From NCBI GenBank assembly GCA_000827265.1, contig KN834947.1, positions 1 to 16,592 on the forward strand: a stretch of 16,592 nt of DNA, in the 5' to 3' direction. Position 1 is the stretch's first letter. Each line of letters opens with the position of its first letter. The notes under the pieces were generated by a model, which saw only the letters and a list, made by a program, of their open reading frames with translations, searched no databases and was not told the origin of the DNA. Position numbers and translations under genes: made by a program. Shown here piece by piece: positions 7,135 through 16,592 of this stretch. This DNA comes from Collybiopsis luxurians FD-317 M1. Lineage: Eukaryota; Basidiomycota; Agaricomycetes; Agaricales; Omphalotaceae.

Positions 7135-7575
7135 ATGACTACGGAAGCGTCTTCCTCTAGAACCGCAAACGCTCAGTGTGCCGCAAAAGTGCAGGAGTCA
7201 AGGATTTAAAAAGGTGGATTAGCGGAAGTGAAAGCCATAGAAGAACATTTGAAGGAGATTGGTGGTTGATGGCGAAACGAGAATGACAAAAGTGATAAAG
7301 TCCCGGCTTTGGGCACAGAGAAACCTTCAGCGATGACTACTGAAGAGGTAGCGGTTGAATTAGCCATTGAACCGTATCCAAGATTCTGTTTCGCCGCTGT
7401 ATAAAAACTAATATCAATAAGAATGAATCAGGTGTAGACATATTCCAAACCTTGAAATTCGATTCCAAGACTCCTTTACTGAAGAAAACCTTACAGCTGT
7501 GACTGATTGCCTGCCACAAATTTTCACAACATGATTCGGAATTCCTGGAGCAGCTTCAAATTCGTCGCAGAATGC
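7135..7575 (+). pseudogene. Possible decayed gene fragment, unknown
   Basis: From ATG at 7135 one frame reads about 84 codons with only two stops (MTTEASSSRTANAQ, then LAEVKAIEEHLKEIGG, then PSAMTTEEVAVELAIEPYP). A further piece on the same strand reads KFDSKTPLLKKTLQL and later FLEQLQIRRRMRMHKMMNN. It starts just upstream of, and points away from, the importin pseudogene, so it may be the neighbour carried along in the same duplication. I do not recognise the protein. The coding claim rests only on composition and frame persistence and could be wrong. Confidence 0.3.
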
Positions 7576-7599
7576 GCATGCATAAGATGATGAACAACG

Positions 7600-9920
7600 G
7601 ATCACGCTTCTTGATCTCTGACCACCATCTTCTCGAACATTCCCACAGTCTACGTGTCAATTAAACGAGCTCGCTGGACATCAAGAAGGACCTATTTTCA
7701 TACGCACAAGACTGGCATGCTCAGTCTACCCTCGGGAAAGCCTTGTCATGGAAGACGGCACATTGCCCTACCGCCAGGTTAAGGTAACCCTGTGGTAAGG
7801 GGTACTCAAAGCCGGAGTACTGGCACCTTGACTTGAGTCTAAGTTTCAAGGACTGGGACTTTAAAGATATACCAAACCAGGTGAGCCCTCCCTTAGCAAA
7901 GGAGGTGTGAATTGGCAAATGGCTGAGCTCTGGAGCGATGACATCACCTCAGTGTGTCATAGTCCAACATCTAGTAGCCCGGTAGCATCTCAGCACATGT
8001 GTCTGAGCATGGGTTGGTGGTCAATGTGGACTTTAAATGTTACAGAGCCCTCTCTTGGTGAAGGAGGTTTGCAGTGGACATATCCACACTCTAGTAATGC
8101 AACCTTGAAGGACCTGGACTTTCTCCAGTGTGATATCCTTCTACCCCAATATCCTCAAAGGGACTCGATGATGACAATATGGTCTGCCTATGGATAGGGG
8201 TCCTATAACTGGTGGAGTTTTGGGGCAAGAACCAACTGATGGCTAGTGCTAACAGGCCACCACTGGCCTCAGATTGACTGTCAAAGTCTCTGAGGTGGTT
8301 AGTCTACTCGGAATCACCTGGGTAGGCGAGATAGAGATCAGAGACAGGTTGCAGATGTGTGCCTTTGGCTTTAATGAAGCACCTGCTCTGGAATGAGAAA
8401 GAGGACTGGGAGGACTAAGGTCCATGTGCTGTGATGGCATATACCAACTCTGAGCTGTGGCAGCAATGGATAGCTCTCATTTGCTGGCCTGAGAGGACTA
8501 AATCCTCTGTTGGTAGAAACTCTTGGTAAGTCAGAGCTTCTGCTTGAGTTGATTCCCTTGCACATTTGATTGAGACAAATCCTGAGGGTCCAGTGGCGCA
8601 GCAGGTGAGAACCCCCCTGCACCAATTAGGGAGCTCTATGGGGCATTAGTAACATCATCAGTCTGGGGCACTAGGCATACACCAGTGATAAGCCAATTTT
8701 TTGGCCACAGCTCAAAATGTAACAAAATACTAAATCCTGTGTTTTGTTAAGACAATTGAGAGGTATCAAAGGACTGTAGTGAGCCCAAGCTGTCAGTCAA
8801 ATCTGGAGAAGACCTATTGTATTCATAAGGGTAGCTGAATGATGGTACATGTTTAAGGTACCTTGTGAGGTGCCTATGCTCTAAGTCCTGAGTGCGCTAT
8901 AAGGAACTTCAATGACTGCCTGGATCATGGTCGATGAAATTCAATCAAGCTCATAGAACATGAGATGGCCTAGGTTGACAAAGGACTTTACTCAGAAGGG
9001 GAAACTTCAAACCTTAAAGTTTGGCAACTCTGGTCAGGCAAAAGGAAATGATGGTCACATGGATATCACGACAGGCCTCAACGAGTCTCGAAAAGCTGAT
9101 GCAACACAGTTTGGTGAACATGAGGCTAAACTCTACAACCAGAGGTCTAGGCATCCTTGGCAATACTATTATTAGTAGCAAGGGCATGGAACAAAATGAA
9201 AAGATGAGCTGGCCAAGAAGAAAGGAAATAATCTCATTGGCTAGCAGAAGGATGTGACTCGATGAATCCTTGATAAGAATCCAAGATGACTTGAGTCAAT
9301 GAACAATTCCAAAAAGCTGATAGGCTATGAGGTGGCTGCAGACTAGGCGGAAGTAGATTAAGACTTTAGCTTGCAGCTGATTGATAAATCGATGAGCCAA
9401 AAAGGGTAACTTGTCGAAAGGAAAAGAATGAAAATAATTTATTCTACAAGATATAATCAAATCTATTGATGAATGTGGAAATACCTGGGTTTGTACAAAT
9501 ATTAGTAATGTCGTAGATATTATTATTTGTATCAGTATAAAAGGTGTAACTGTATGTAGGAGAAATCTCAGTTTTGGATACAAGCCTATCTCAATTTGCT
9601 AGAGTGGCAAGATTATCAATGGGGTTAAAGTGTCTTAGCTGTTAATAGCTATAATCGCTCACATTGACCACTGGACTCAGTTGAATAGGAATTTCCATTT
9701 GAAACTCCCAGAAACTAGACTGCAAAGTTGTTGACATATCTTGAGGAGAGGGACTGGATATAGGGTGAACCTCATATGGACCTCACCTCCCCAGCATATA
9801 CCACCCAGGCTCTAGTCTACAAAGGTGTAGGTTGAACAGTCAGTGACTTGTTTAAGCTTCAGTGAAGACAGTCTGAATATGCTAAGTGCACTTGAAACAA
9901 AGTAGAGTGTGTAAAAAGCC
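7600..9920. other. Unassigned repeat-like DNA
   Basis: No convincing coding region; short ORFs on both strands have no recognisable motif. A degenerate duplication is present at 7883-7915 and 8045-8077. A TATAAAAGG box near 9536 lies in AT-rich sequence that could be part of an old LTR, but no matching partner or target duplication was found. Confidence 0.4.
7883..8077. repeat. Degenerate duplicated segment, 162-bp offset
   Basis: A 33-bp stretch starting GAGCCCTC at 7883 recurs at 8045 with seven mismatches, most of them transitions. Both copies are preceded at short range by GGACTTTAAA (7857 and 8028). Confidence 0.65.
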
Positions 9921-9924
9921 TGCA

Positions 9925-10056
9925 AAGTGACCTGCAGATTGCACTGTATAAGCATAGTTGGTGGTTCTTGCTCAACAAAGGGACTGAAGTGACCTGCAGA
10001 TTGCGCCATATAAGCTTCCTTATTCCAAGTGACCTTAGGAATGTGCCTAATAAGCT
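9925..10056 (+). repeat. Three copies of a 30-bp motif
   Basis: AAGTGACCTGCAGATTGC begins at 9925 and 9987 (62 bp apart). A third, weaker copy, AAGTGACCTTAGGAATG, begins at 10027. Each copy is followed by ATAAGC about 22-25 bp later. Confidence 0.75.
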
Positions 10057-10390
10057 TGAAGACAAGTGAACTCCAGTATAGCTGGCTAAGCTTGTGGTGT
10101 TCAGTTGCTTTGATGACACCAACTGAGTAAGACTGGTAGTTGAGCTTGTTGACCTTTACACCCCCCCCCACTTCTGTTTCTTCTGTATTCATTGTGTTCG
10201 ACAATGTTGAACAATGTAGTCTACATAACCCTTTTCTTTCTCTTCAACTGTGTTCCACTATTCAATTATACACAAGGGAACCTTTGACAACCTCCTTACT
10301 TGCATACTATACCTTTCAGTCTGATCTGATTGGGTTAAAAGTGGATTCTTTGCAAGTTCATTACTAGCTCAGATCACACTTATTACCAGT
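10057..10390. other. Non-coding stretch before LINE fragment
   Basis: No gene or clear repeat is seen. A C8-9 run lies near 10160. The LINE body presumably begins near 10390-10400, but no target duplication was found to mark its 5' end. Confidence 0.4.
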
Positions 10391-10631
10391 GTGAAAACCT
10401 TTTTGGGAGGAGTCCATAGAAGCTGTAGCCAGGGTGCTTGCTGGGTCAACCCCAAAGGTGATAAGAAGAAAAGAATGAGAACACTCATAAAGAATCACAA
10501 TGAAAAGCTAAGTGCCTTAATGCAATCTGAAAGGAACCTCTGCATGTACACTGATGGATCCCTAAGACCAATCCACTGCATCAGAAGAGCAGGAGCAGGC
10601 CTCATTGCATCATCTGGAAAAGTACTTAAAG

Positions 10632-10831
10632 CCTAGGCAGCCTAGGCAAGTACTGGAAGCCTGAGGACTCCCAGGATATTGGCCAATTCCTAGGAACCCT
10701 CAGGCACTCTAGGTTGCTCAGGTTACCTGGGATTCCCAGGTTTTGAGCCAATTCCTAGGCTCCCTAGGAGATATCTGAAGTATCCTCAGGAGTCCCTGAA
10801 GGCTTTCTGGGGATCCCTGGGGATACCTGGG
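10632..10831. repeat. Left arm: helically spaced CCTAGG-like array
   Basis: About 18 semi-palindromic motifs (CCTAGG, CCTCAGG, CCTGAGG, CCCAGG, CCTGGG) begin near 10632, 10641, 10660, 10670, 10689, 10698, 10707, 10716, 10725, 10735, 10754, 10763, 10784, 10794, 10806, 10816 and 10826. Most steps are 9-11 bp or twice that. Confidence 0.85.
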
Positions 10832-10836
10832 ACAGA

Positions 10837-11340
10837 GGTATTTCAAATAATACATATAATACAAAATTATATTTTGAATATATAGTTATGTATTAGTCTT
10901 GGATAATTCCACAATAAGAACCTTTATTTGGCTGCAAATTCTTGCAGATTTGAGCTTCAAAATAAATCACATGATGTGCTCACTGTGAACTGTCTACAAT
11001 CAAAAAAATTTCCTCATGGTCAAAACATGTTCATTATTATTATAACTCATTGTATAAACACTATATATATGTTTATAGGTCTTGTACTATACTAATATAC
11101 TATACTTGAGTATATTAACTTAATACAAAGCTTATACTACTATATTATAGTATAAGATAATGTATTGTAAGGTGTTAACTAACAAGAATTCACAGTCACT
11201 ATAATACAATATACAATATCCAAAATAGAGTACTAAAACTACTTCAGTATAAGAGATTAAGATAAGAGTAATACCTACAGTACAACAAGAAGTAGAGTGA
11301 GTATAAGAAGAGACCAAAGAATATTATTATTTTGTGTTCA
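10837..11340. other. AT-rich core of the TIR element
   Basis: About 500 bp dominated by TATA/ATAT runs, with no supported ORF. It is sharply different in composition from the two flanking arms. Confidence 0.7.
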
Positions 11341-11349
11341 TATTGTGAG

Positions 11350-11521
11350 GCCCTCAGGATGCCTCAGAGATACCCAGGGCTCTCCAGAGAAGCTCAGGGA
11401 AGCACAGGGAAATTCAGGGTACCTTGAAAAAACTGAGTTTCCAAAGAATTGGGGGGGTGTCCCTTGGCACCCTCAATTCCCCTAAGGATACCCAGGCCAC
11501 CCAGGCACCCTAGACACCCTC
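11350..11521. repeat. Right arm: CAGG-type array
   Basis: Motifs of the CCTCAGG, CCCAGGG, CTCAGGG and CCTAAGG type recur near 11351, 11361, 11372, 11382, 11392, 11404, 11413, then 11462, 11471, 11481, 11491, 11500 and 11509, again at about 10-bp steps. A G7 run lies near 11455. Confidence 0.8.
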
Positions 11522-12555
11522 AAACTTCTTCAAGTTAGTTTATAGGTGCCAGGGCTTTAGAGTATTTTTCCAGATGATACCAGTCCAACACTGAAGCTTT
11601 CTCCAGAAGTATAGGACTAGGCCATGGTGCTGAAGTGTACAATGGCAAAATAGTGGTGCTGAGCTACACAGCTAACCAAGCTAAGGACTTCTCTTTAAGA
11701 AACCCATATATCATACACTGGCAATTCTTTGCAGATAACTCAGCAAGTGTTGAAGCTATATTTGACCCATCTCCCAAAGTGGGTCAAGTATATTGCTCAC
11801 ACTTCTATAACATAGTCTCATCCTTCCTTGATGAGGATCCCTCTCACTCAGTGGAAATTGACTGGACTCCAAGCCATGTAGGAATCCGAGAAAATGAAAA
11901 ACCTGACCAGCTGGCAAAAGAAGGTGCAGACTGCCCGAACGAGGCTGTCTGGGTCTGGTCAAGAACCAATGCATCATGCATGAGCACAAAGCAACCTGAG
12001 CTAAAATGGAAGAAAGTCTGGGACAATAGATCAGTCCATGGACATTTCGCCATTGCTAACTGCATTCCCCCATCCCTCAAACCAACCCAGTGCCTAAAGG
12101 AGACCCCAAGAGAGATCTTCGGGAGGCTCATGCAATGCTGAACAGGCCACAGCTACATAGGCAAGTACTTCTCCAAATTTGTACCATCTAAGAACATTGA
12201 CTGCCCTTGCAGCGAATAATGTCAGACACACAAGCACATCCTTCAGGATTGCCCTAGATATGAACGGCATAGACACATCCTTCGGGAAGTGTCCCAAGAC
12301 CTAAGCCTAGAAGAAACCCTCAGGTCATTAGAGGGCATACTAGGCGCCCTCGTCTCCTTCATAGAGAAGTCTGGAGCATTCACACACAATGGTAATGCCC
12401 ACAAACCCTCAACTGAGCCAGAAAGCACACTTTGCAGCTGCGATGGGGACCTAGATGAGTACCTAAACATGCACCTAGACCCCAATGCCCCCCCAGAGGC
12501 AGACTGGAGAGAGGAAATCATAGATGACCCTGATCCAGTTGAAGAAAATAACTAA

Positions 12556-13060
12556 TACATAGACTTTATACTACATCCCAACTGTTTGTATCCCCCACAC
12601 ACACCATCTCACCTGTACACAACTCCCTCAATCGGAAACTGGTGCGCTGACTTAATTGTTGGTAGCATGGGTTTTGACTCGTCAGGTGTGGAGGAGCACC
12701 AGACCAGTCACCGAAGCCCCGCAAGAGCATAAGCCACAGAGCAGTTATGCCTGCGAAAGGGGGCTTGGTTTTTCCCTAGTGCCTTCCCTGTCACAGAGAG
12801 GGAGAAGTGTCAGGCAGCCGATCCCTCCTCCGACAATTATCTATTCTATTTAGGTCTCCCGACCGAGCACATCCCCATACATTTACCTACATACATACCA
12901 CATATGTCACTCATAGCTACAACCACCCCCACAGATACTCACGAGAGGAAAACACAAAAACGAACGGAGCACAACTAACTATTGTTGCGGCTCCCTACTC
13001 TTTAGTACTTAGACTTACTTACTTGCGGCAATGAAGAGTTTAAAAATAAATAAAAAAAAA
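12556..13060 (+). other. LINE 3' UTR and A-rich tail
   Basis: Non-coding sequence after the last open part of ORF2. It is C/A-rich in its last third and ends with TTGCGGCAATGAAGAG, followed by an A-rich stretch interrupted by two T residues (13042-13060). Confidence 0.65.
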
Positions 13061-13292
13061 GATGAACAGCGGATTTTAGGCGCTCAATTGGCGCTCAGCC
13101 GAAATTCCGCCCAGGGAAAAAAATGATACGGAATTTTTACATTACACATTATCCCCGTTACAATAATCTGTCAGAGATACTCGTACCCTTACGCTCCTAA
13201 CGATGTGCAGGAATCAATTTACAAGAAAAATCGAATGGACCGGATAACCATCCACAAGTCTACACGAGGCTTGAGAATCCCATAACTCCTTA
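13061..13292. other. Flank of LINE, no gene seen
   Basis: It contains GGCGCTCA twice (13079 and 13090) and an 8-bp inverted repeat, AAATTCCG with CGGAATTT, around 13102-13136. Nothing else is supported. Confidence 0.4.
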
Positions 13293-13796
13293 TCAATTAT
13301 TGACCCCACCAACGAACCCAGCCTCATGCCTTGCCATCATGTCTGGCGTCTGTGGGCGAGGCTTCAAGACTTGGTGCAAGTCACTGTCGCTGTCAGTGCA
13401 ACTAAGTTCGGCGAGCCTGGCCAAGTGGTGAATTAGCGCTTTCATTGTCACCAAATGGAACAATGGTCCCGTAAACGCCTGAGAAGCGGTGGTGCTAGAC
13501 AATATCGAATCCCTTTCCCGACAGGCAAGACAATAAACCGTTGCACCAGAGGCGGTCGAGTTGAATTCATGCGGGTTATGCCTCGTCCTGATTCGGCACG
13601 GAGAGAAAAGATTCGCCGTTAGGTTAGGCTCAAGGATGATGATAGGTAGATCAGATGCACGATCTACAGTCTTTTCGTTATCGAAGGGCTTGGCCGTCAG
13701 TAAAAAAGGGTTTTCCCTTTCAGCTTCTGCGTTTGTTGCGCATGTCGAAGGTATCGACCGGTCAGCTCCTCCTAGAACCGTCGTAGAGGACTGCAC
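13293..13796 (-). CDS. Uncertain ORF, possible part of decayed gene
   Basis: A 167-codon minus-strand open frame with no recognised domain. It contains ATVYCLACRERDSILSS and a C-terminal PDMMARHEAGFVGG. It lies downstream of the decayed minus-strand gene at 13943-14976 and could be a shifted continuation of it or a chance frame; an 86-codon plus-strand frame overlaps it. No splice sites were confirmed. Confidence 0.25.
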   Translation of the reverse strand: MQSSTTVLGGADRSIPSTCATNAEAERENPFLLTAKPFDNEKTVDRASDLPIIILEPNLTANLFSPCRIRTRHNPHEFNSTASGATVYCLACRERDSILSSTTASQAFTGPLFHLVTMKALIHHLARLAELSCTDSDSDLHQVLKPRPQTPDMMARHEAGFVGGVNN

Positions 13797-13942
13797 CGAC
13801 CGGCTGGGTTATCGGAACTGACATATGAAGGATGATGGCTGGAGTGGCGAGCAACGGTAACCGGAGGCGGAGGATTGACCGGAAATACGTACGACCGTAC
13901 AGCTCAAGCGTAAGTGATGAAAAAGGCATTGAAGGGTTATGT

Positions 13943-14976
13943 ATCATAGCAGGGAAGTCGGAGCAGATGACGCCTTTCTGGCGTCTGAGCCATTGGATCC
14001 GTAGCTAGGTGTCGCCGGGAATGTATCTTCTCCGCTCTCACTTTCACGGCCATCGTTATCGTCATCGTCACGACTAGCATCCTCATACTCAAGCTATTCT
14101 CCCAATCGTCATCCCCATACTCGTCTTCCTCCTCCTCCGTTCCCTCTTCCCCCTCTTCTCCTCGTACCACCGACAAACAAACGTCTACGCTCAACCACAC
14201 CCTATCGATCGAATACTTCAACCGTACACATTTTCAAACATCCACGCCAACGACAACTGTCCCATTTGGCAAGCCACGCCGTCCCCAAACTAGTCGGCAT
14301 TGAAGCGGAAACGGACAAAGCGGATACCACAGCTGAAACCAATGAAATCATGGATCCACGCCCGTATCCTTCCCAAGCATGACGCCAGCTGGAAAAGAAA
14401 CCGAGCGGAGTAGGCAGGAAGTGGCCGTGGTATTCGTCTTCAGCCTTGGGAGGGTTTCGATGATTTCGCTGAGTTTGACGTTAGATAGAGCGTGTCGGAG
14501 GGAAGGGGGGACGCCGACAAGAGTACGAATAGTTTCACTGGAAGGACGGGGGTGTCGAGACCGCAGCCTTGATTTTGACTTTGAACAATCCACAAAATCC
14601 TGAGATGCACATAACCGTGGATCCCTCCGCAAATTAAACCTGTTTCTCATCCGCAGTCAGCAGGCTGAGACCAGAAGGCAGCATCATCCGTCAAGTCATC
14701 CAGACTTCTCCTTCCGTTTGAATCAAGAGAGGCGTTCAGCAACTTGGCTGGAGCTCGCAGAAGGAACGGACGAGGGTCGTACACCAGAAAGTATTGAACC
14801 TGGTGGGTCAAAGCTAATGTTCATGGTGGACGAACAGGAAAACAGTTTCGGCAGGAGTCAACGAAGGTGAGATTTCCGAGTCAAATATGAGTAACAGTCT
14901 GGGAGCAGAATTCAGTGACGGTTGAGTAAATAAATGCTTTGTAACTCACCCTGGGCACATTATTTCTCTTGTCCAT
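13943..14976 (-). pseudogene. Decayed minus-strand gene with acidic tail, unknown
   Basis: Starting at ATG 14976-14974, a 27-nt exon is followed by a good 51-bp intron (14949-14899; donor GTGAGT, acceptor CTCCCAG). Coding-like pieces then follow with frame changes between them: LTPAETVFLFVHHEH, FDPPGSILSGVRPSSVPSA, SQVAERLS, SLDDLTDDAAFWSQPADCG, and RTLVGVPPSLRHALSNVKL with SEIIETLPRLK. A strongly acidic stretch (EEEEDEYGDDDWE) is followed in another frame by EDASRDDDDNDGRESESGED and GEDTFPATPSYGSNGSD, to a stop at 13943-13945. At least three frameshifts are needed. The pieces look like one protein gene that has lost function. I cannot name the family; the acidic tail alone is not diagnostic. 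Confidence 0.45.
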
Positions 14977-16592
14977 AGCTGTTATGCCTCACAGGCACTA
15001 TTCGTGACGAAAATGACAACATTGCCAATTGATATCGAGTCCTGGCCATAAATTCCCCCCACAGCCCATGCCCGTTCGCTATTGAAGTTCCGAACGTTAG
15101 TTTTCAAATTGCAAGCTGCAAAAGGAATCGCGTTACTGGAAAGTGAATCGCGATCTCAGTACGGACGTTGAATCAAAATGAAAGCAAGAACGGACGGTTT
15201 GAAGAGGGGAAAAAGCCAGAAGTAATTGATTCCAGCGTCAATGAGACCTAGAAGTAGTCGAGAGCGTGATTCTTATTCTTCTTGTCGCTTTTCGGCCCGA
15301 AGAAAATTGCTGAGGTGTTGCGGTCTAACTTTGCCTATGTTCTGGAAATTTACAATGGTCGGACGACAGATGGCCACGTGAAACAGACATAAAATGATCT
15401 GGTATGTGTCAGGTTTGATTTGTACATCGATTGCACGGAAAGCAAAGCTTACAGCTTCGGTGCGTCAAGTCTATATGGGGGGTTGGAAGTAGGCTTCATG
15501 GCGTCAAATTAGGCGCCTTAGGCATGCCTGTACGCGCTGTACCCTACGCATACCCAGCTTGGAGAGTATTCCTGGCCCTTAAAGCATTGCATGAGTTTGT
15601 GTAATCAAATGTTTCATCCGTTTAGGTGTAACACATGTATGAGAAACTAAGAACATGGTTGTAGTCCCCATAATTATATCAGATAATGATCTTGAGACTT
15701 GATGACATCCGACGCCCCAAAACCATGAGACGGCTATAGAAGTATGCTTTGTACTAAATATTCTGCCTTTGCACAGGTAGAAATCGAGTCCCCAGAATAT
15801 ACTCCGCAGCGTGGTTGTAACAAGTGATGTTTGAGCTTCTGAAATCAAGCGGTAAGTTAGATTCAAAAAAACTTCATCGCAAAGAATTTATGCACGGGAT
15901 CATTTTGCATTGAGAATGAGAGGCCTGGACCAGTTTATATGGGAGTTGACATTGGGAAGTCAGACAAATTACACCATATGCGTGGCTTGGGGCACCAAGA
16001 TTAAGCCTGAACAGCCTACTATGTAATGCAGCGCTCGAAAAACTTCCTGTCTCCACTCCACAGTCTACTGCTAGTCCTCAGACAGGATGAGAAGACGAGA
16101 AGTAGGCAATCAAGTTGCCTCAATACATGTCGGTTGCTCAATTGGCCTTCACTATAATGATAGAGTCATGAGAGCATGAATCTATCTTGATAGACAGCAT
16201 TTATACTGTAAACAGAGTAGGGAGATCCTGTAAAAGATACGGCCGAGGGAATCGGATGGATGTCCGACACCGGATCTGCAAGTTGATAGATCTCTGTGGG
16301 AGCCGAAAGCCTGGCATGTAGAGCTGTGCAAGTGTCACAGCGTGACAATTGCACCTTGAACTTGAACTTCCATCATCGCCGCTCATGTTCAATCAAGCTC
16401 AACGTTTTTCTCTCCACGGTAGCCAGTTCAATTATTATGCTCATAGCGGGTCACAAACAGTTCAGAATCCTGTAATTACATATGAGTAAGCTCTCAATAC
16501 TTAATAATATTCAGTTTATATAATTGTAATTGAAAAGACAGATCAAATTGAAGACTCCAACTGCCCCTAGTGTTTTTACAGGAAGGGATGAA
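14977..16592. other. Unassigned sequence, no gene seen
   Basis: Short ORFs on both strands show no motif or splice structure that I can support. The part to about 15550 is more GC- and CpG-rich; the remainder is more AT-rich. No tRNA A/B-box pair, LTR or tandem repeat was found. Confidence 0.4.

Larger units (their letters stand above)
10611..11576. mobile_element. Nonautonomous TIR element (966 bp) inside LINE
   Basis: The ends are inverted repeats: CATCTGGAAAA at 10611 and its complement at 11566-11576. Similarity continues with small differences through TAAAGCC. The insertion is bounded by AT on both sides (10609-10610 and 11577-11578). Removing 968 bp (the element plus one AT) puts the two RNase H halves in the same frame and gives a plausible junction (AGAGLIA then YQSNTEAF). 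No transposase ORF lies inside. The core is AT-rich and both arms are motif arrays. I cannot assign a superfamily. Confidence 0.85.
10391..12555 (+). pseudogene. LINE ORF2 C-terminus: RNase H plus zinc knuckle, broken
   Basis: The left part (10391-10610) ends with MYTDGSLRP and AGAGLIA. After the insertion the frame resumes with SRSIGLGHGAEVYNG and continues FFADNSASVEAI and WTPSHVGIRENEKPDQLAKE. The four acidic RNase H residues are all present: Asp at 10553, Glu at 11632, Asp at 11734 and Asp at 11905, with the usual nearby His (SHVG). Downstream in the same frame are CPC and HILQDCP, a CxC...Hx4C knuckle. Stops at 12139-12141 (TGA) and 12217-12219 (TAA) break the frame, which then stays open to 12555. 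RNase H normally removes RNA from the RNA:DNA hybrid during retrotransposition. This copy cannot make the full protein. Confidence 0.85.
10391..13060 (+). mobile_element. 5'-truncated LINE (Tad1-like), split by another element
   Basis: Only the 3' part of a non-LTR retrotransposon is present: a C-terminal RNase H domain, a cysteine/histidine knuckle, a roughly 500-bp 3' UTR and an A-rich tail (13042-13060). Endonuclease and reverse transcriptase are absent, as expected from 5' truncation during target-primed insertion. The motif TTGCGGCAAT just before the tail resembles Tad1-clade ends in fungi (from memory, not searched). A 966-bp inverted-repeat element (10611-11576) sits inside the RNase H. 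The exact 5' end and target duplication were not identified. Confidence 0.8.

Noticed and set aside
8590..8650. tRNA-like A box (TGGCGCAGCAGG) suggesting a SINE
   Set aside because: The 12-mer fits the A-box consensus, but no B box or tRNA fold follows at a suitable distance.
9250..9600. Possible solo LTR with TATAAAAGG near 9536
   Set aside because: No TG...CA ends with a matching target duplication and no second copy in the window.
10609..11578. Helitron interpretation (insertion between A and T, end starting TC)
   Set aside because: The 3' end lacks CTRR and the two ends are inverted repeats, which fits a TIR element better.
12640..12800. tRNA-like segment in the LINE 3' UTR
   Set aside because: Only loose B-box resemblance (GGTTTTGACTC) and no foldable tRNA arms.

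Overview
The window reads as nuclear DNA of a filamentous fungus, most likely a basidiomycete (Agaricomycetes). The reasons are short GT-AG introns (50-77 bp) with CTNAY branch sites, a multi-exon gene, a Copia LTR element, a LINE fragment whose tail looks Tad1-like, and an importin pseudogene that still carries fungal-type introns. No prokaryotic operon, CRISPR array or recognisable tRNA/rRNA gene was seen. Most of the window is repeats and decaying gene copies; only one gene looks largely intact.

Left part (1-2766): a tandem array of about nine 75-80 bp units runs into the 5' end of a plus-strand gene. Every unit boundary reads AG-NNN-GTGAGT (or GTAAGT), and every repeat interval carries a CTNAY branch-like motif and a pyrimidine tract. 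The repeats are therefore complete intron-like units head to tail, separated by 3 nt. The last 3-nt spacer is ATG, and joining it to the exon at 710 opens the gene. The gene has six main exons with phases that match throughout, encodes about 590 codons with an acidic/Gly-rich low-complexity segment, and has one in-frame TGA in its last exon. I do not recognise its family.

3121-4805: a complete, young, gag-only Copia element. It has two 207-bp LTRs differing at two sites, a perfect 5-bp target duplication (GCCTT), a primer site matching the anticodon arm of initiator tRNA-Met, a 19-bp leader repeat, an intact Gag ORF and a polypurine tract, but no pol. It matches the TR-GAG class.

4806-7600: non-coding sequence, then a minus-strand pseudogene of an importin-7/8 type nuclear transport receptor (Nmd5/Sxm1 family) with introns, stops and frameshifts, and a possible second decayed fragment facing away from it.

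7600-10390: unassigned repeat-like DNA with two internal degenerate duplications.

10391-13060: a 5'-truncated LINE with an RNase H domain, a CCHC-like knuckle and a poly(A) tail. It is split by a 966-bp terminal-inverted-repeat element. Removing that element plus one copy of an AT duplication restores the RNase H reading frame exactly. Both element arms are made of CCTAGG/CCTCAGG/CCCAGG-type motifs spaced about every 9-10 bp, flanking an AT-rich core.

13061-16592: more GC-rich DNA with a decayed minus-strand gene of unknown identity (about 13943-14976), then sequence in which I see nothing assignable.
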